A stretch of DNA of 64,000 nt from positions 145,080,516 through 145,144,515 of the forward strand of contig CM030360.1 of the NCBI GenBank assembly GCA_017893485.1, given 5' to 3'. Below are positions 9,807 to 19,565 of this stretch, piece after piece. The notes under the pieces are model-generated. The model ran no database searches. It was not told the DNA's origin and worked only from the letters and a program-made list of their open reading frames with translations. Source of the DNA: Hemerocallis citrina (lineage: Eukaryota > Streptophyta > Magnoliopsida > Asparagales > Asphodelaceae). Position 1 is the stretch's first letter, and the number at the start of each line of letters is the position of its first letter. The position numbers were made by a program, and so were the translations under genes.

Positions 9807-11275
9807 GAGACGAGTTTGAGGAACAACTCTAGGAGAGAGTTGTGAGCTCCGAACTCGTTGAGAGGAGGTCCGCCTTGGAGATGAGCAGAGCGAAAAGCTT
9901 GACTCTAGGAGAGAGCCATTTGGGAGATGAGTGTGAGGAGGAACTCTAGGAGAGAGTTGTGCTCCGAACTCGTTGAGAAGAGGTCCGCCTTGGAGATGAG
10001 CAGAGCGAAGGGCTCGGCTCTGGGAGAGAGCCATTTGTGAGACAAGTGTGAGGAAGAACTCTAGGAGAGAGTTGTGCTCCAAACTTGTTGAGAAGGAGTC
10101 CGCTTTGGAGGTGAGCGAAGTGAAGAGCCCGGCTCTGGAAGAGAGCTATTTGTGAGACAACTGTGAGGAAAAACTCTAGGAGAGAGTTGTGAGCTCGATC
10201 TGAATCGTCGGATCTCGGCGCGGATCTCGAGGTAGGCTCAGTTCCCAAGAAAACACTATCTTGTCGTGTAGTGGTGCTGGTATGATCTGAGCCGTCTGAT
10301 CGAAATCTTACGCGAATTTTGAGGGGAAAGTCATTTTTCTCCAATTCGTAGCTCGGATTGGCACTTACTCGGAATCCGAGCTATCCTCTTGGTCGCTAAG
10401 GTCGGATCGCCTGTCGCTCGGATTTTGGTTCCGAGGGACGTGGGGCGATCAGAGCCGTTTGGGAGACGAGTTTGAGGAGGAACTCTAGGAGAGAGTTGCG
10501 CTCCGAACTCGTTGAGAACAAGTCCGCTTTGGAGATGAGCGGAGCAAAGCGCTTGACTCAAGGAGAGAGCCATTTGGGGAGACGAGTTTAAGGAGGAACT
10601 CTAGGAGAGAGTTGTGCTCCGAACTCGTTGAGAAGAGGTCCGCTTTGGAGATGTGCGAAGCGAAGCGCTTGACTCTAGGAGAGAGCCATTTGGAGAGACG
10701 AGTTTGAGGAGGAACTCTAGGAGAGAGTTGTGCTCCGAACTCGTTGAGAAGAGGTCCGCTTTGGAGATGAGCGTAGCGAAGCGCTTGACTCTAGGAGAGA
10801 GCCATTTCGGAGACGAGCGTGAGGAGGAACTCTAGGAGAGAGTTGTGCCCCGAATTCGTTGTTTAAGTGAGAGAATCAACGGTTGTGGGAGCAGTTCCGA
10901 ATGGCGAACCACTCCTAGCCTGCTTAAGAGCGAGCTTACGGAGCGGAATCGAGCCAAGTGTTGGACTCCGAACTCGTCGTTAGAGTTTGTTCAATGGTTG
11001 TGGGAGCAATTCCGAATGGCGAGCCACTCCTAGCCCGCTTAAGAGCGAGCCTGCGGAGCAGAATCGAGCCAAGTATTGGACTCCGAACTCATCGTTTAAG
11101 GGGGGTTAACAAGGTGTAGGAGCAATTCCGAATGGCGAACCACTTCTTACCCGCTTATGGGCGAGTAATTTGAAGCGGAATCGAGCCAAGTGTTGGACTC
11201 CGACCTCGTTGTTAGAGCTTAGTAAGTTGTGGGGGCAGCCATGCAAGAGAAGCTAGATTCCGAACTTACCATTTA
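9807..11275. repeat. Satellite-like array with a period of about 116 bp
   Basis: GAGACGAG-type unit starts fall at about 9807, 9924, 10039, 10154, then 10463, 10579, 10695 and 10810. A related unit type (GGTTGTGGGAGC) starts at 10881, 10996, 11112 and 11225. The spacing is 113-117 bp throughout. A 260-bp non-repeat segment (10200-10462) interrupts it. Tandem arrays near the 3' end of Tat/Ogre elements are known seeds of satellites. Confidence 0.85.
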
Positions 11276-11530
11276 GTGAGTCGCGACTCGAAAAGATAGA
11301 GAAGGAAGAGCAATAATTTTCAATGAAAAAATGTAAAGTTTTATTGAGATAAACTAAGTGGCCGCTTCAACAGGGCGAGCCATTATTATATGCTATTGGC
11401 CGGGTTACAACCATCGGCCTTATTGAAAATTAAGATCCTACTTCTACAATAAGGTGAAGACCTCTTGAGAGGAGCTGGGAGGTTCTGAGTCTTGAAGCTC
11501 GGCGGGCATTTCTGTTCGTTTGTAGGCTCC
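11276..11530 (-). other. 3' untranslated segment after gag
   Basis: The minus strand after gag reads CCAATAAAACTTTACAT-like A/T-rich sequence (11310-11365) and then enters the repeats. This is the kind of sequence that normally follows the end of pol in Tat elements, suggesting that gag is joined directly to the post-pol region by an internal deletion. That deletion is inferred. Confidence 0.45.
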
Positions 11531-13294
11531 TCAGGGGGGAAGCTCGGCCCCCTCTTTGTGGACGAACTTGGTCAGGAGCCCCCGCTGTATGAGTTCTTCG
11601 ATCTCCTCCTTGAGAGCCCGACAATCATCCGTGTCGTGGCCGTGGTCCCTGTGAAAGCGGCACCACTTATCCTTGTTCATCTTCTTGCCAGGTGTATTCA
11701 TTCTAGGGGGAGCACGGAGTAGCCCTTCCTTGTCCACCTCCATAAGAACTTCTGATATATTAGCGATGAGGGGGGTGAACTTCTCAAAACGTGGAGTCGG
11801 GCGGCGCTGGCCATTACTGTCCTTCTGGAATTTTTGGGACCCTTCTTCACTTGTGTTCTTCCGTTTGTTCCCGGAAGATGTCTCCTCAAGAGCAAGGGGG
11901 TTGAGAGCCTCTTCCGTCCGTATGTACTTCTCCACCCTAAATAGGAACTCTGAGATGTTCCGAGGAGGTTTCTTGGCAAGGGATGCCCTGAGGTTGGCAT
12001 TAGTGACGTCGCGCTCGAATGCGGCAGAGGCTACTGACTGGTTGAGGGAGGGAATGGACCGGACTTCGGCGGTAAAGCGTCGAACGTAATCCCTTAGGTG
12101 TTCACCCTTTTCTTGGTTGAGGGTTACCAGAGATACACTTATTTTCTCGGCCCGGCGGCTACTCACGAAATGAGTAAGGAAGAGCGCTTCGAACTGATCG
12201 AATGAGATGATGGAGGCCGGGGCGAGTCGAGAGAGTACCATTCTCGCGCAGACCCCTTCAGTGTGGCAGGGAAGATCTTGCAGAGGAGGGCGTCTGAAGC
12301 ATGGTGGATCATCATGAGAGTTTTGAAACACTCTATGTGATCTGCGGGGTCTGACTCCCCAGTATACGTCTCGAAGTGAGGCGGCTTGCAGTTTTCTGGG
12401 ATGGGGGCCTCCATGATGGTGCGGGAGAATGGAGGTCTGCTCGGGCGGAGGTTTATTGCCCGTTGCTCTTCTTCCTTGTCAATTCGGCCAAGGCGCCTCT
12501 CCATCTCGTGGAGACGGCGGTAGACCGAGTCTTCTCTTTGATCATACCTTGCCGAGCCCCGGGACTCATCTTCGGACAATGATGGACTGGGGCTGCGACG
12601 ATGGTAGCTTCGGGAGCGGCGAGGAATTGGCATGTTCCGGGAGTTACTAGGAGCTGGAGGAGGAGTTGGAGACCGTCGGCGAGGACTTTGGACCGGAGGA
12701 GGAGAGGGGATCTTTGGAGCATTGATGTTGGGACGGAGATTGAGAGCTTGTAGGACGGTCACTTGGAACTGCTGGAACTCGGCACGGGTGATGGGTGCCT
12801 CATCGTTCCTAGGCTGCTGCCGACCTGCAGGGGAGTGTGGTCTTCTTCTGTGATGTTCGGGGGACTCTCTCCGCCCCCTTTCGGATGGGGGACCTTCTGT
12901 TGTCTCGGCGGTGAGGAGATCGCTCATCCGGACGGTGTTGGCGGAAGGCTCCCTCTTGGGCCCGCTTTTCATCCAGACGGCGGCGAAGATCCTCATCCTT
13001 CTGCCGATTGAGGACGGTGTTGCGAAGGTCGGAAGCTTGGGGATTGTGGGAGGCCATCGAATCCGAAAAGGCATTGTGGATGGAGACGTGGTCCGGATGG
13101 AGAGGTTGTTTATGCGGGTTGGGACCCTTAGGAGGTTGTTGATTCTGAGGAGGAGGTAGGTCCTGTTGGAGAGGGTCCTCGGCTTAGGGCGGAAGTTCCC
13201 CCTGCTGTTGAGTGGGTTGAGGGGGAACTTCCTGTTGCTGATCGGGGTTGGGTCCTCGGTTGGACCCTCTGGATCTGGCTTTCCTAGGAGGCAT
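11531..13294 (-). pseudogene. Tat-type gag, broken by a stop and two frameshifts
   Basis: The likely start is ATG 13294 (MPPRKARSRG), followed by a Gln/Pro-rich N terminus with a stop codon after about 36 residues. The frame resumes with MASHNPQASDL (13057) and moves to a second frame near 12850 (PITRAEFQQFQ ... PHFETYTGESDPADHI). A third frame begins near 12210, right after REWYS, continuing FDQFEALFLTHF and LRDYVRRFTAE. This is the retrotransposon gag domain (PF03732). Near the C terminus (about 11610) is CRFHRDHGHDTDDC, the CCHC-like knuckle typical of Tat gag. The second shift coincides with a TC dinucleotide repeat (TACTCTCTCG). The protein could not be made from this copy. Confidence 0.85.
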
Positions 13295-13365
13295 GGTTGG
13301 AGAAGATCTGTCCAACGAGAAGAGGGGAGGTTGCTACTCGTTGTTCCCCATAGACGGAGTCAATC

Positions 13366-13957
13366 TGTTGCCGCTGAATCTGGTGTGGGGGCAAACAGAT
13401 AGTATTTGTGGATTCTTGGAAAACTTTGAATAGCAAACCTGTTACCTGTTCCGCCGGAGTTTGACCGTTGCTCCCGCCGTTCACCTGCAAAAAGTGCGAG
13501 ACACCGGGGTTGTTCCCGGCGACGCACCCTCCGACGCTCAAGTCAGTAATCAGGAATGATTATGAAAGAGCACAAAAACTGGCAAAAGATTGATTACCTC
13601 TTAATAGTGGTGGATGGGGGGTATTTATAGTCGCCTTAGTGATCAAATTAGGAATGCAATCCCTATGATCAGATAAGGAATATAATCCCTAATCCCCAGT
13701 GAAAGGATAGATGTGAATCAGGGCCATTGATTAGTATTAATCAGAAACCCTAATTCTATCCTGCTGGACCGGGTTCATTTCGGGTTGGGACCCGTACCCA
13801 GTTAAGGTGGATCCGTTCGTGGGTTATTAGGTCTTGAAGGAAGACCCAGTTCCCATTTCGGACCCGTTAGTAGGTGAAATTACCATTTTACCCCTGAGCT
13901 TTAAGATTCGTGTCCGATGTGAACAGTCCCGATTTAATCCTATTTTTAGCCATATCA
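13366..13957 (-). repeat. 5' LTR of the gag-only Tat element (592 bp)
   Basis: It has TG...CA ends matching the LTR at 6609-7223, with the TATA complement at 13623-13629. Transcription would run leftward into gag. It directly abuts the GTAGC duplication at 13958-13962. Confidence 0.9.
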
Positions 13958-13962
13958 GTAGC
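13958..13962. repeat. Target site duplication, right (GTAGC)
   Basis: Partner of 6604-6608. The sequence after it (acttcatgcatccatac) continues LARD LTR 1, as in the uninterrupted sister LTRs. Confidence 0.95.
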
Positions 13963-15529
13963 ACTTCATGCATCCATACTTTTACTACATGGTTGCTACA
14001 GTCAATACAATTTCGTTTAGGCCTAGTAATGGAGTCTGTAGGGCGGTGTACTCAGGTATCAAGTATCAAGCAAGTGATCAACCATGGGCTCTAGAGGTGG
14101 TCCCCGTAGGCTATAGAGGTGGCCCCCATCACCATGACGTGGCATTTAGTTCTACGTGACACTTAGTTCCATGTGATCTCAAATATATATATCATGTAAT
14201 CATATAATGGGCTCTAGAGGTGGCCCGCGTAGACTCTAGAGGTGGCCCCCATCACCCATGACGTGGCACTTAGTTCTATTTAACATAACATTATGGAAAA
14301 CACGGGTCCCCTTTCGAGTACACTTACCTATATTGTCCACCACTATGGTCTTTTCCTTAAACACTGGATTGTTACTTTTATTAATTCTTATCAAGCAAGC
14401 ATGCAGGTGTGTGAAACAAGGTACGAGAAAGTGGTGGGAACATGTGTCCAGCGAATTACACAGCTAATGTGTTCAGGCAGAATTTGAGTATTTGAGTTTA
14501 TACATGTGGAACAGTGTTGAAATACTGTTAATTAATTCTAAGAAAAATTGGGGATGTCCTATAGGGTGTCCATCAACTGCGTATAAAATTTCAAGTCAAA
14601 CGCTTGCTGTTAACATAGTTAAATTAATTCGCAAAGTAAAGATGTGCAGCAGTTTTGCGAATCTGCCAGCAGTTTTGCGAATCTGTGTCTACCGACACAG
14701 CTGCAGTAAAACTGCAATAACTCCTAGACCGCAACTCCAAATTCGAAAATCCTGGAGACTATCGACATCTAGACATCTAGAACTACATTTTCTATTCAGG
14801 GCTCGGGTTCAGATTCTGATGTTAAAGGGGTCAAAATAGCATAACAAGATTCAGGACAGCAACATGTGGGAATATCTTACTAGTATAGGTTGCATGAAAA
14901 TTGGTTATTAGGCATCTAGGTTAAAGTGTGATACAAATACAGGGTAATGGTTGTCAAAACAGCCAGTAATGATTGTTTTTCAAGCCAAATGGGTGCAAGT
15001 TCTTCAAATACAAGATATAACATATGTCTACAAATCTAGGGCTCCTTAATTTATGTGTCCATGTGTTCAGGGGATAAAATGAGTCCGAGTAGTTGTAATA
15101 TAATACAATAAAATTATTGTGACTCTTAAGATTATGAAATTGATGGAGATTAACATTTGATCAACAACGACAAGTCAAGAAGGAGTCACAATTTCTAACT
15201 ATTTGCAGTATTTTCAAATGGACGCTTGTACGAGAACAAAAATATGTACAATAGGAATACTTGCCTTTAGGGGAGAAGACGATGAATCCGACGGATGACT
15301 GGAACGGATCCCGAAGACACGGCGACGAGCAAACGATCACGATAATCACGATCGGGCACGGATATCGATGATGATCAAGGTCAAGATGAAGATCCAGCGA
15401 ATCCAACGGTCGAGATCGAACATACATGAAACATATAAGAATTAGAAGAGTACCAAAAGAGTAAAATTTACCATGATTGATAACTTGATGAATGAGAACA
15501 AAAAGTGGATCAAATGATTTACTCACCAA

Positions 15530-15900
15530 GTAGAAGACGAACGAGACGATCGAGACGATCAAGAGCCGAGATCAAGTGTGATCGGTCGATCGGATGGCTG
15601 ATATCGAAGATCAAGATCAAGATCAAGATGATGATTATGATTGCGACGATCAAAAGAGATCTGGCGGTCGAGATCAAGATCTTGATGATGATGGAAACGA
15701 TGATCACGATCGCGATGATCAACGATCGGATGACCTAGATCCAATGGCTTGGTGATGATCAAACAGAGGATCGGTCGGCTGTGGTCAAGAGTTGTTGATG
15801 ATGATGATCCGATCAAATCGGGAGGAGATGGGGCGGCTGGATCTGCTTGATCTGAGCTGATTAGATCAGATCTAATCAAAATCTGATCTTGATCGAATCC
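15530..15900. repeat. GATC-dense block in LARD LTR 1
   Basis: The tetramer GATC recurs every 10-15 bp among words such as cgatcaagatc and gatgatgatc. Equivalent blocks are at about 21970-22335 and 28490-28830. Hand counting gives about 29 GATC sites in about 340 bp of the third copy, against roughly 1-2 expected at random. Frames through it encode Asp/Leu/His/Arg runs in several frames, which suggests compositional bias and not a protein. Confidence 0.8.
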
Positions 15901-16559
15901 GACGGCCCAGATTCAACCTCTCTTTCCTTCATCTTCTTCCCTCCTTCAGAACAGAGAAAGAGAGAAATAGCGGCAGCTAGCGGCGAGGTGACAGCGGAGG
16001 ATGGCCGGGGGTGGCAATGGCCAGGGACGCGACTGGGGGCCAGTGCAGCGCCGGAGGAAGGTCGCAACAGGCTGGTGGTCGACGCTGGGCACTGGCGAAC
16101 AGTGCGTCGCGGTGGGCTGTTTCCGCGGTGCACGGCAGGGGCTGGTCGCGACCGACGCGCGACCGGGGCGACTGCATGATGGCGGCGCAGTGCATGGGAG
16201 AGGCAGAGACGCAGGGGAGGCGCGATGACGGAGTTGATGCGCGACTCTATTTTCGAGATCGAAAACAGGGGAGGAGGAGAGCGGGGGTCTCAGCGTCGGG
16301 GCGCGATGGTGGTCTGGTCGGCGGGATGCACAGGGAGAGGAGCTGGCGAGGTGAGCGACGCAGCCAAGGCGGAATGGGTTGCGATGCAGGAGGTCGGGGG
16401 GTCAACTAGGAGGTGGCGACTAGTCAGAGGTGAGATGAGCGGGGGATGGGCGACGCCGATTGGAGGAGATGGGTTGTCGAGGTCAAATTTTGGGTTCGAT
16501 GCGATTGAAGAAGGAGACGGGGAAGAGAAGGTTGGCGGCTGGTTATGTTAGGGTAAAAC

Positions 16560-16615
16560 AGTGGGGGGGGGGGGGGGTAGGGTTAGGGTTAGGGGATTAG
16601 GATTTAAATAGTTAG
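16560..16615. repeat. G tract with telomere-like repeat
   Basis: About 13 consecutive G are followed by TAGGGTTAGGGTTAGGGG and, downstream, TTAGGGTTTTCGGG. It is conserved in position in the other LTRs (23056-23090, 29551-29590) with variable length. It resembles telo-box sequence found in plant promoters and is far too short to be a telomere relic. Confidence 0.6.
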
Positions 16616-17279
16616 GGTTTTCGGGTTTTGGGTAATAGGGTATCCGTTTTGAATGGGATCCAACTGAAGAATTGGTCAAAATATATTAAAATGGGAAATA
16701 AAGAGATGAATGACATAGAATAGCTCATTCTTCATGAAGAACGACACAAAGAGTACATACAATTGAATTATATAAAAGGACCAAAAATTGAGTCGAAACA
16801 AATAGTGATTTTATTCGAATAGAAATAAAATACAGGATCACCATTTGAATAGGAGAATATAAGGAATGAAAAATACAGTAGAAAAATTACAGACACGGAA
16901 AACAGGAGTTAAAAATCCTACCCACCTTACACAAAAATTTCGTCCTCGAAATTTGCATAGGCGGTACATAGGATAGGGTAAAAGCAACTTATGGGAGGGT
17001 AACAACCAAGGGACCCAAAGAAAAGTCAATTTGGTGGTATCGTCAAAATAAGGAGGGAGTGGATAACAACGATGTCAAATGGAATGTATGAAAGAAAGTA
17101 GACGGTATCAAAAGGAAAGAACAACTCGAGATAATAAAGCAAGATAAGAAGTCGGCAGAACTGAAATCAAGGAGAGAAAAGACAGGGAAGAATTAAATTA
17201 AACAATAAGTCAGCGGATGAGAACAATTGCAAGAGATAGGGAAGATCAAAACAATTCAAGGAAGGAGAAGCAACAAGAG

Positions 17280-17334
17280 GATCCTGGGACGTGTGGGTTA
17301 TGGGCCCACCACGCTTCCGCTGCGCCACTCTGAT
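17280..17334 (-). pseudogene. Initiator tRNA-Met 5' segment, truncated in the T arm
   Basis: The minus strand from 17334 reads ATCAGAGTGGCGCAGCGG and continues through GGGCCCATAACCC with the CAT anticodon, then GTCCCAGGATC. It matches nucleotides 1 to about 55 of plant initiator tRNA-Met with one visible difference. The rest of the T arm and the 3' acceptor strand are absent, so the B box is broken and it cannot be a working tRNA gene. The identical segment is at 23772-23826. The same tRNA species primes this element. Confidence 0.85.
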
Positions 17335-18183
17335 AGTGACATTCCAAGCTCCAGACATGTCGTTGTAAACCACGTGACACCAGACGACGATCCGATCAAG
17401 AAGGAAAAGAATGAGACACCAGGATCAAAGGGAGTATGGGTTCAAGAGAGATATAGACAATAATGCAAAATAATATAAAATTGAGCTTCAATTCAAATAA
17501 TCAAAATACATAGTATATATCAAAACTAATGACTTTAACAGGAATAATAATAACAACAAATGTTAACAATAAAATCGATAGTGATAGAATAGTAATAAAA
17601 ATAATAAAAATATTAATGGTAACAATAATGATAACAATACTTATTTATAGTAATATAATAATAACAATGATAAATTAAAATAATATCAACAACAATAATA
17701 AAAATGGTAATAATAAATACAATAACATTAAAAAAAATAATAACAATAATGATACAAGTAATAAAAACCATGATAATAAAATAATAAAAACAAATAATAA
17801 TAACAATAATCAAAATCATCATAACCATACAGGTAATAATAATATAATAAAATAAAAATATCAACAATACTAATAATAATGATGATACATACATGACAAA
17901 TAGAATTCAACACATTCATGAAAATAATGCAATAATAAAAATAATGATAACATTAAAACTAATATCAATAATGATAATAATAATAATGATAATAGCATTA
18001 ATAACAATATATCAATAAAATAACAGTAATAATAATAATAATAAAATAATAAGAGTACTAAAGGTAACGAAACAATAATATTAACATCAACTGAAATGGC
18101 AATACAAATAATAATACCAATAATAACGTAAATATTCCTTTACCATCAGTTTCATTATATAAGTAACAATCTTGCCTCCCTAA

Positions 18184-18335
18184 CATCAAGTTGCATGTTT
18201 GCCTTCACGACATCAGGTTGCAGGTTGCCATCCGGATATTCGGTTGCACATTGTGCCACCCCGATATCTAGTTGCAATTTGCCTCCATTGACATCGAGTT
18301 GCATATTTGCTATCTCGACATTAGGATGCACCAAA
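18184..18335 (-). repeat. 27-bp-type repeat encoding a 9-residue motif, copy 1
   Basis: The same series as 4361-4515, again in an open minus frame. It differs by a few substitutions (for example VHPNVEIAN and MQLDVNGGK). Confidence 0.8.
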
Positions 18336-19565
18336 GTGGTGAAATGTATATAAAATTGAGCATGCTCAGGCTCAAAACAAATTATTAATAATAATAGTAA
18401 CGATAAAAATAATAATACCAATAACAAGAATAATAACAAAATATCGATACTAATAACAATAAGAATAACAATGATAATAACAATGATAATAACAATGATC
18501 ATAACAATAACAATAACAGCAATCGCAAAAAGAATGATTGCCATAATAATAATAATAACATTAATATTAAAATATTAACAACACTAGTAAAAGTAATAAT
18601 GCAAGACAAAATATAGTTCGGGCCCAACTTTTTTGTGTGGAAGTAATTCATCATTAACAACAATAATAACATAATGAAAACAATAATAAGAATATCAATA
18701 GTAGTAACAACAATAATAATACTGGTAATGCTAATGAAAATAATAGCAATAATAATAATAGTAGTAATAATAGCATTACACAACAAAATAAGAATCTGTC
18801 TTATCAAAATAATCCAGTAGAAATATATAGTCGATCAAAAATGAAAAGTGAAGTTAAAATACACCATTGTTCGGGATAACAAAATCTTTGTTGAGAAACA
18901 TTTTTATAGAAGATCGAAAATAAATATAACAATTAATAATCGAAATATAGAAAGTATTCGGGAAATAAATAAATAAATAAATAAATATAAAGAAGAAAAA
19001 TAGGTAGGAAAAAAATGAATCTATGCCCAATAAAGAGTTAAAGAGGAGGATGACTAGAAGGGACAAAAGAAAATTAAGGAATTGAATACGAAGAAAGAAG
19101 GATGAGGGGCAAAATCGGAATTAAAGAGAATATAGCAGGGAAGAAATAACCAACATGATACTCAATATGAATCAACAAATGAAGATGAATGCAAGGCAGG
19201 GAAGCAATAAATGACACTCGAGCTGAAATAGGAAGGGATCAGCGAGGCAAGCAGAAATAAGAGATTGCTTGCACCGGAAGCAAAAGAACATGGGTACGGA
19301 AAGAATAAATTGTACCCAATAAGGAATCAACAAATATGGACAACTGCAAGAGATGGAAGGAAACATGGAATTCAAAGAATTGAACATGAAGGAATAAAAA
19401 TAGATGGGATAAGACAGGTGTCCAGATCGAGTTGATTATCAAATTATTCATGTGGTTGCATGGCCTGTTTAATGTTGAGTTAATCCTGACTGAGTCAAGC
19501 CTGTCTAATGTATTAGTCAAACTAACACATTAGCCAAACCTAAGCTCTGATATCACTAAAAACCT

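Larger units (their letters stand above)
6609..13957 (-). mobile_element. Gag-only (TR-GAG-like) non-autonomous Tat-type LTR retrotransposon, complete
   Basis: This 7,349-bp element is bounded by LTRs of 615 bp (6609-7223) and 592 bp (13366-13957) and by perfect 5-bp duplications. Read on the minus strand: 5' LTR, a 71-bp leader, a broken gag (13294-11531), an A-rich 3' segment (11300-11430), about 3.6 kb of tandem repeats, an AT-rich spacer and a polypurine tract (7224-7245). No protease, RT, RNase H or integrase signature is present, so the element depended on another Tat element. Non-autonomous elements that keep only gag are known in plants as TR-GAGs. I could not recognise a standard primer site next to the 5' LTR. 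Confidence 0.85.
5748..16913 (-). repeat. LARD LTR 1 (about 3.8 kb), split by the Tat element at 6609-13957
   Basis: With the insertion and one duplication copy removed the LTR is about 3.81 kb, close to LTR2 (3,840 bp) and LTR3 (3,815 bp). Landmarks in order are a CAAGT/CATGT microrepeat (6350-6600), GTGGCCCC repeats (about 14090-14270), a GATC-dense block (15530-15900), a G-rich tract with telomere-like GGGTTAGGG (16560-16590) and the end GAGTTAAA at 16913, where the sister copies have GTTACA. Confidence 0.85.
16914..19565 (-). other. LARD internal region, copy 1
   Basis: This 2,652-bp non-coding region begins (plus side) with a purine-rich minus-strand tract and the relic TTCGAGGACGAAATTTTTGT (complement of about 16935-16960). 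It then has an initiator-tRNA-like segment (17280-17334), AAT-rich DNA (17520-18140 and 18380-18790), the 9-residue repeat (18184-18335) and a mutated primer site (19544-19555). No gag or pol is detectable. Confidence 0.8.

Noticed and set aside
15161..15562. Minus-strand 133-codon frame present at the same length in all three LARD LTRs (also 21599-22000 and 28099-28500)
   Set aside because: The copies are recent duplicates, residue changes are frequent and unconservative, it overlaps the GATC block, and no family is recognisable. Shared length follows from shared descent.
16560..16615. Interstitial telomere or chromosome end
   Set aside because: Only two or three GGGTTA units, repeated in each LTR copy at a fixed place; it is part of the LTR.
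17280..17334. A functional initiator tRNA gene
   Set aside because: The T arm and 3' acceptor strand are missing, so neither the cloverleaf nor an intact B box can form.
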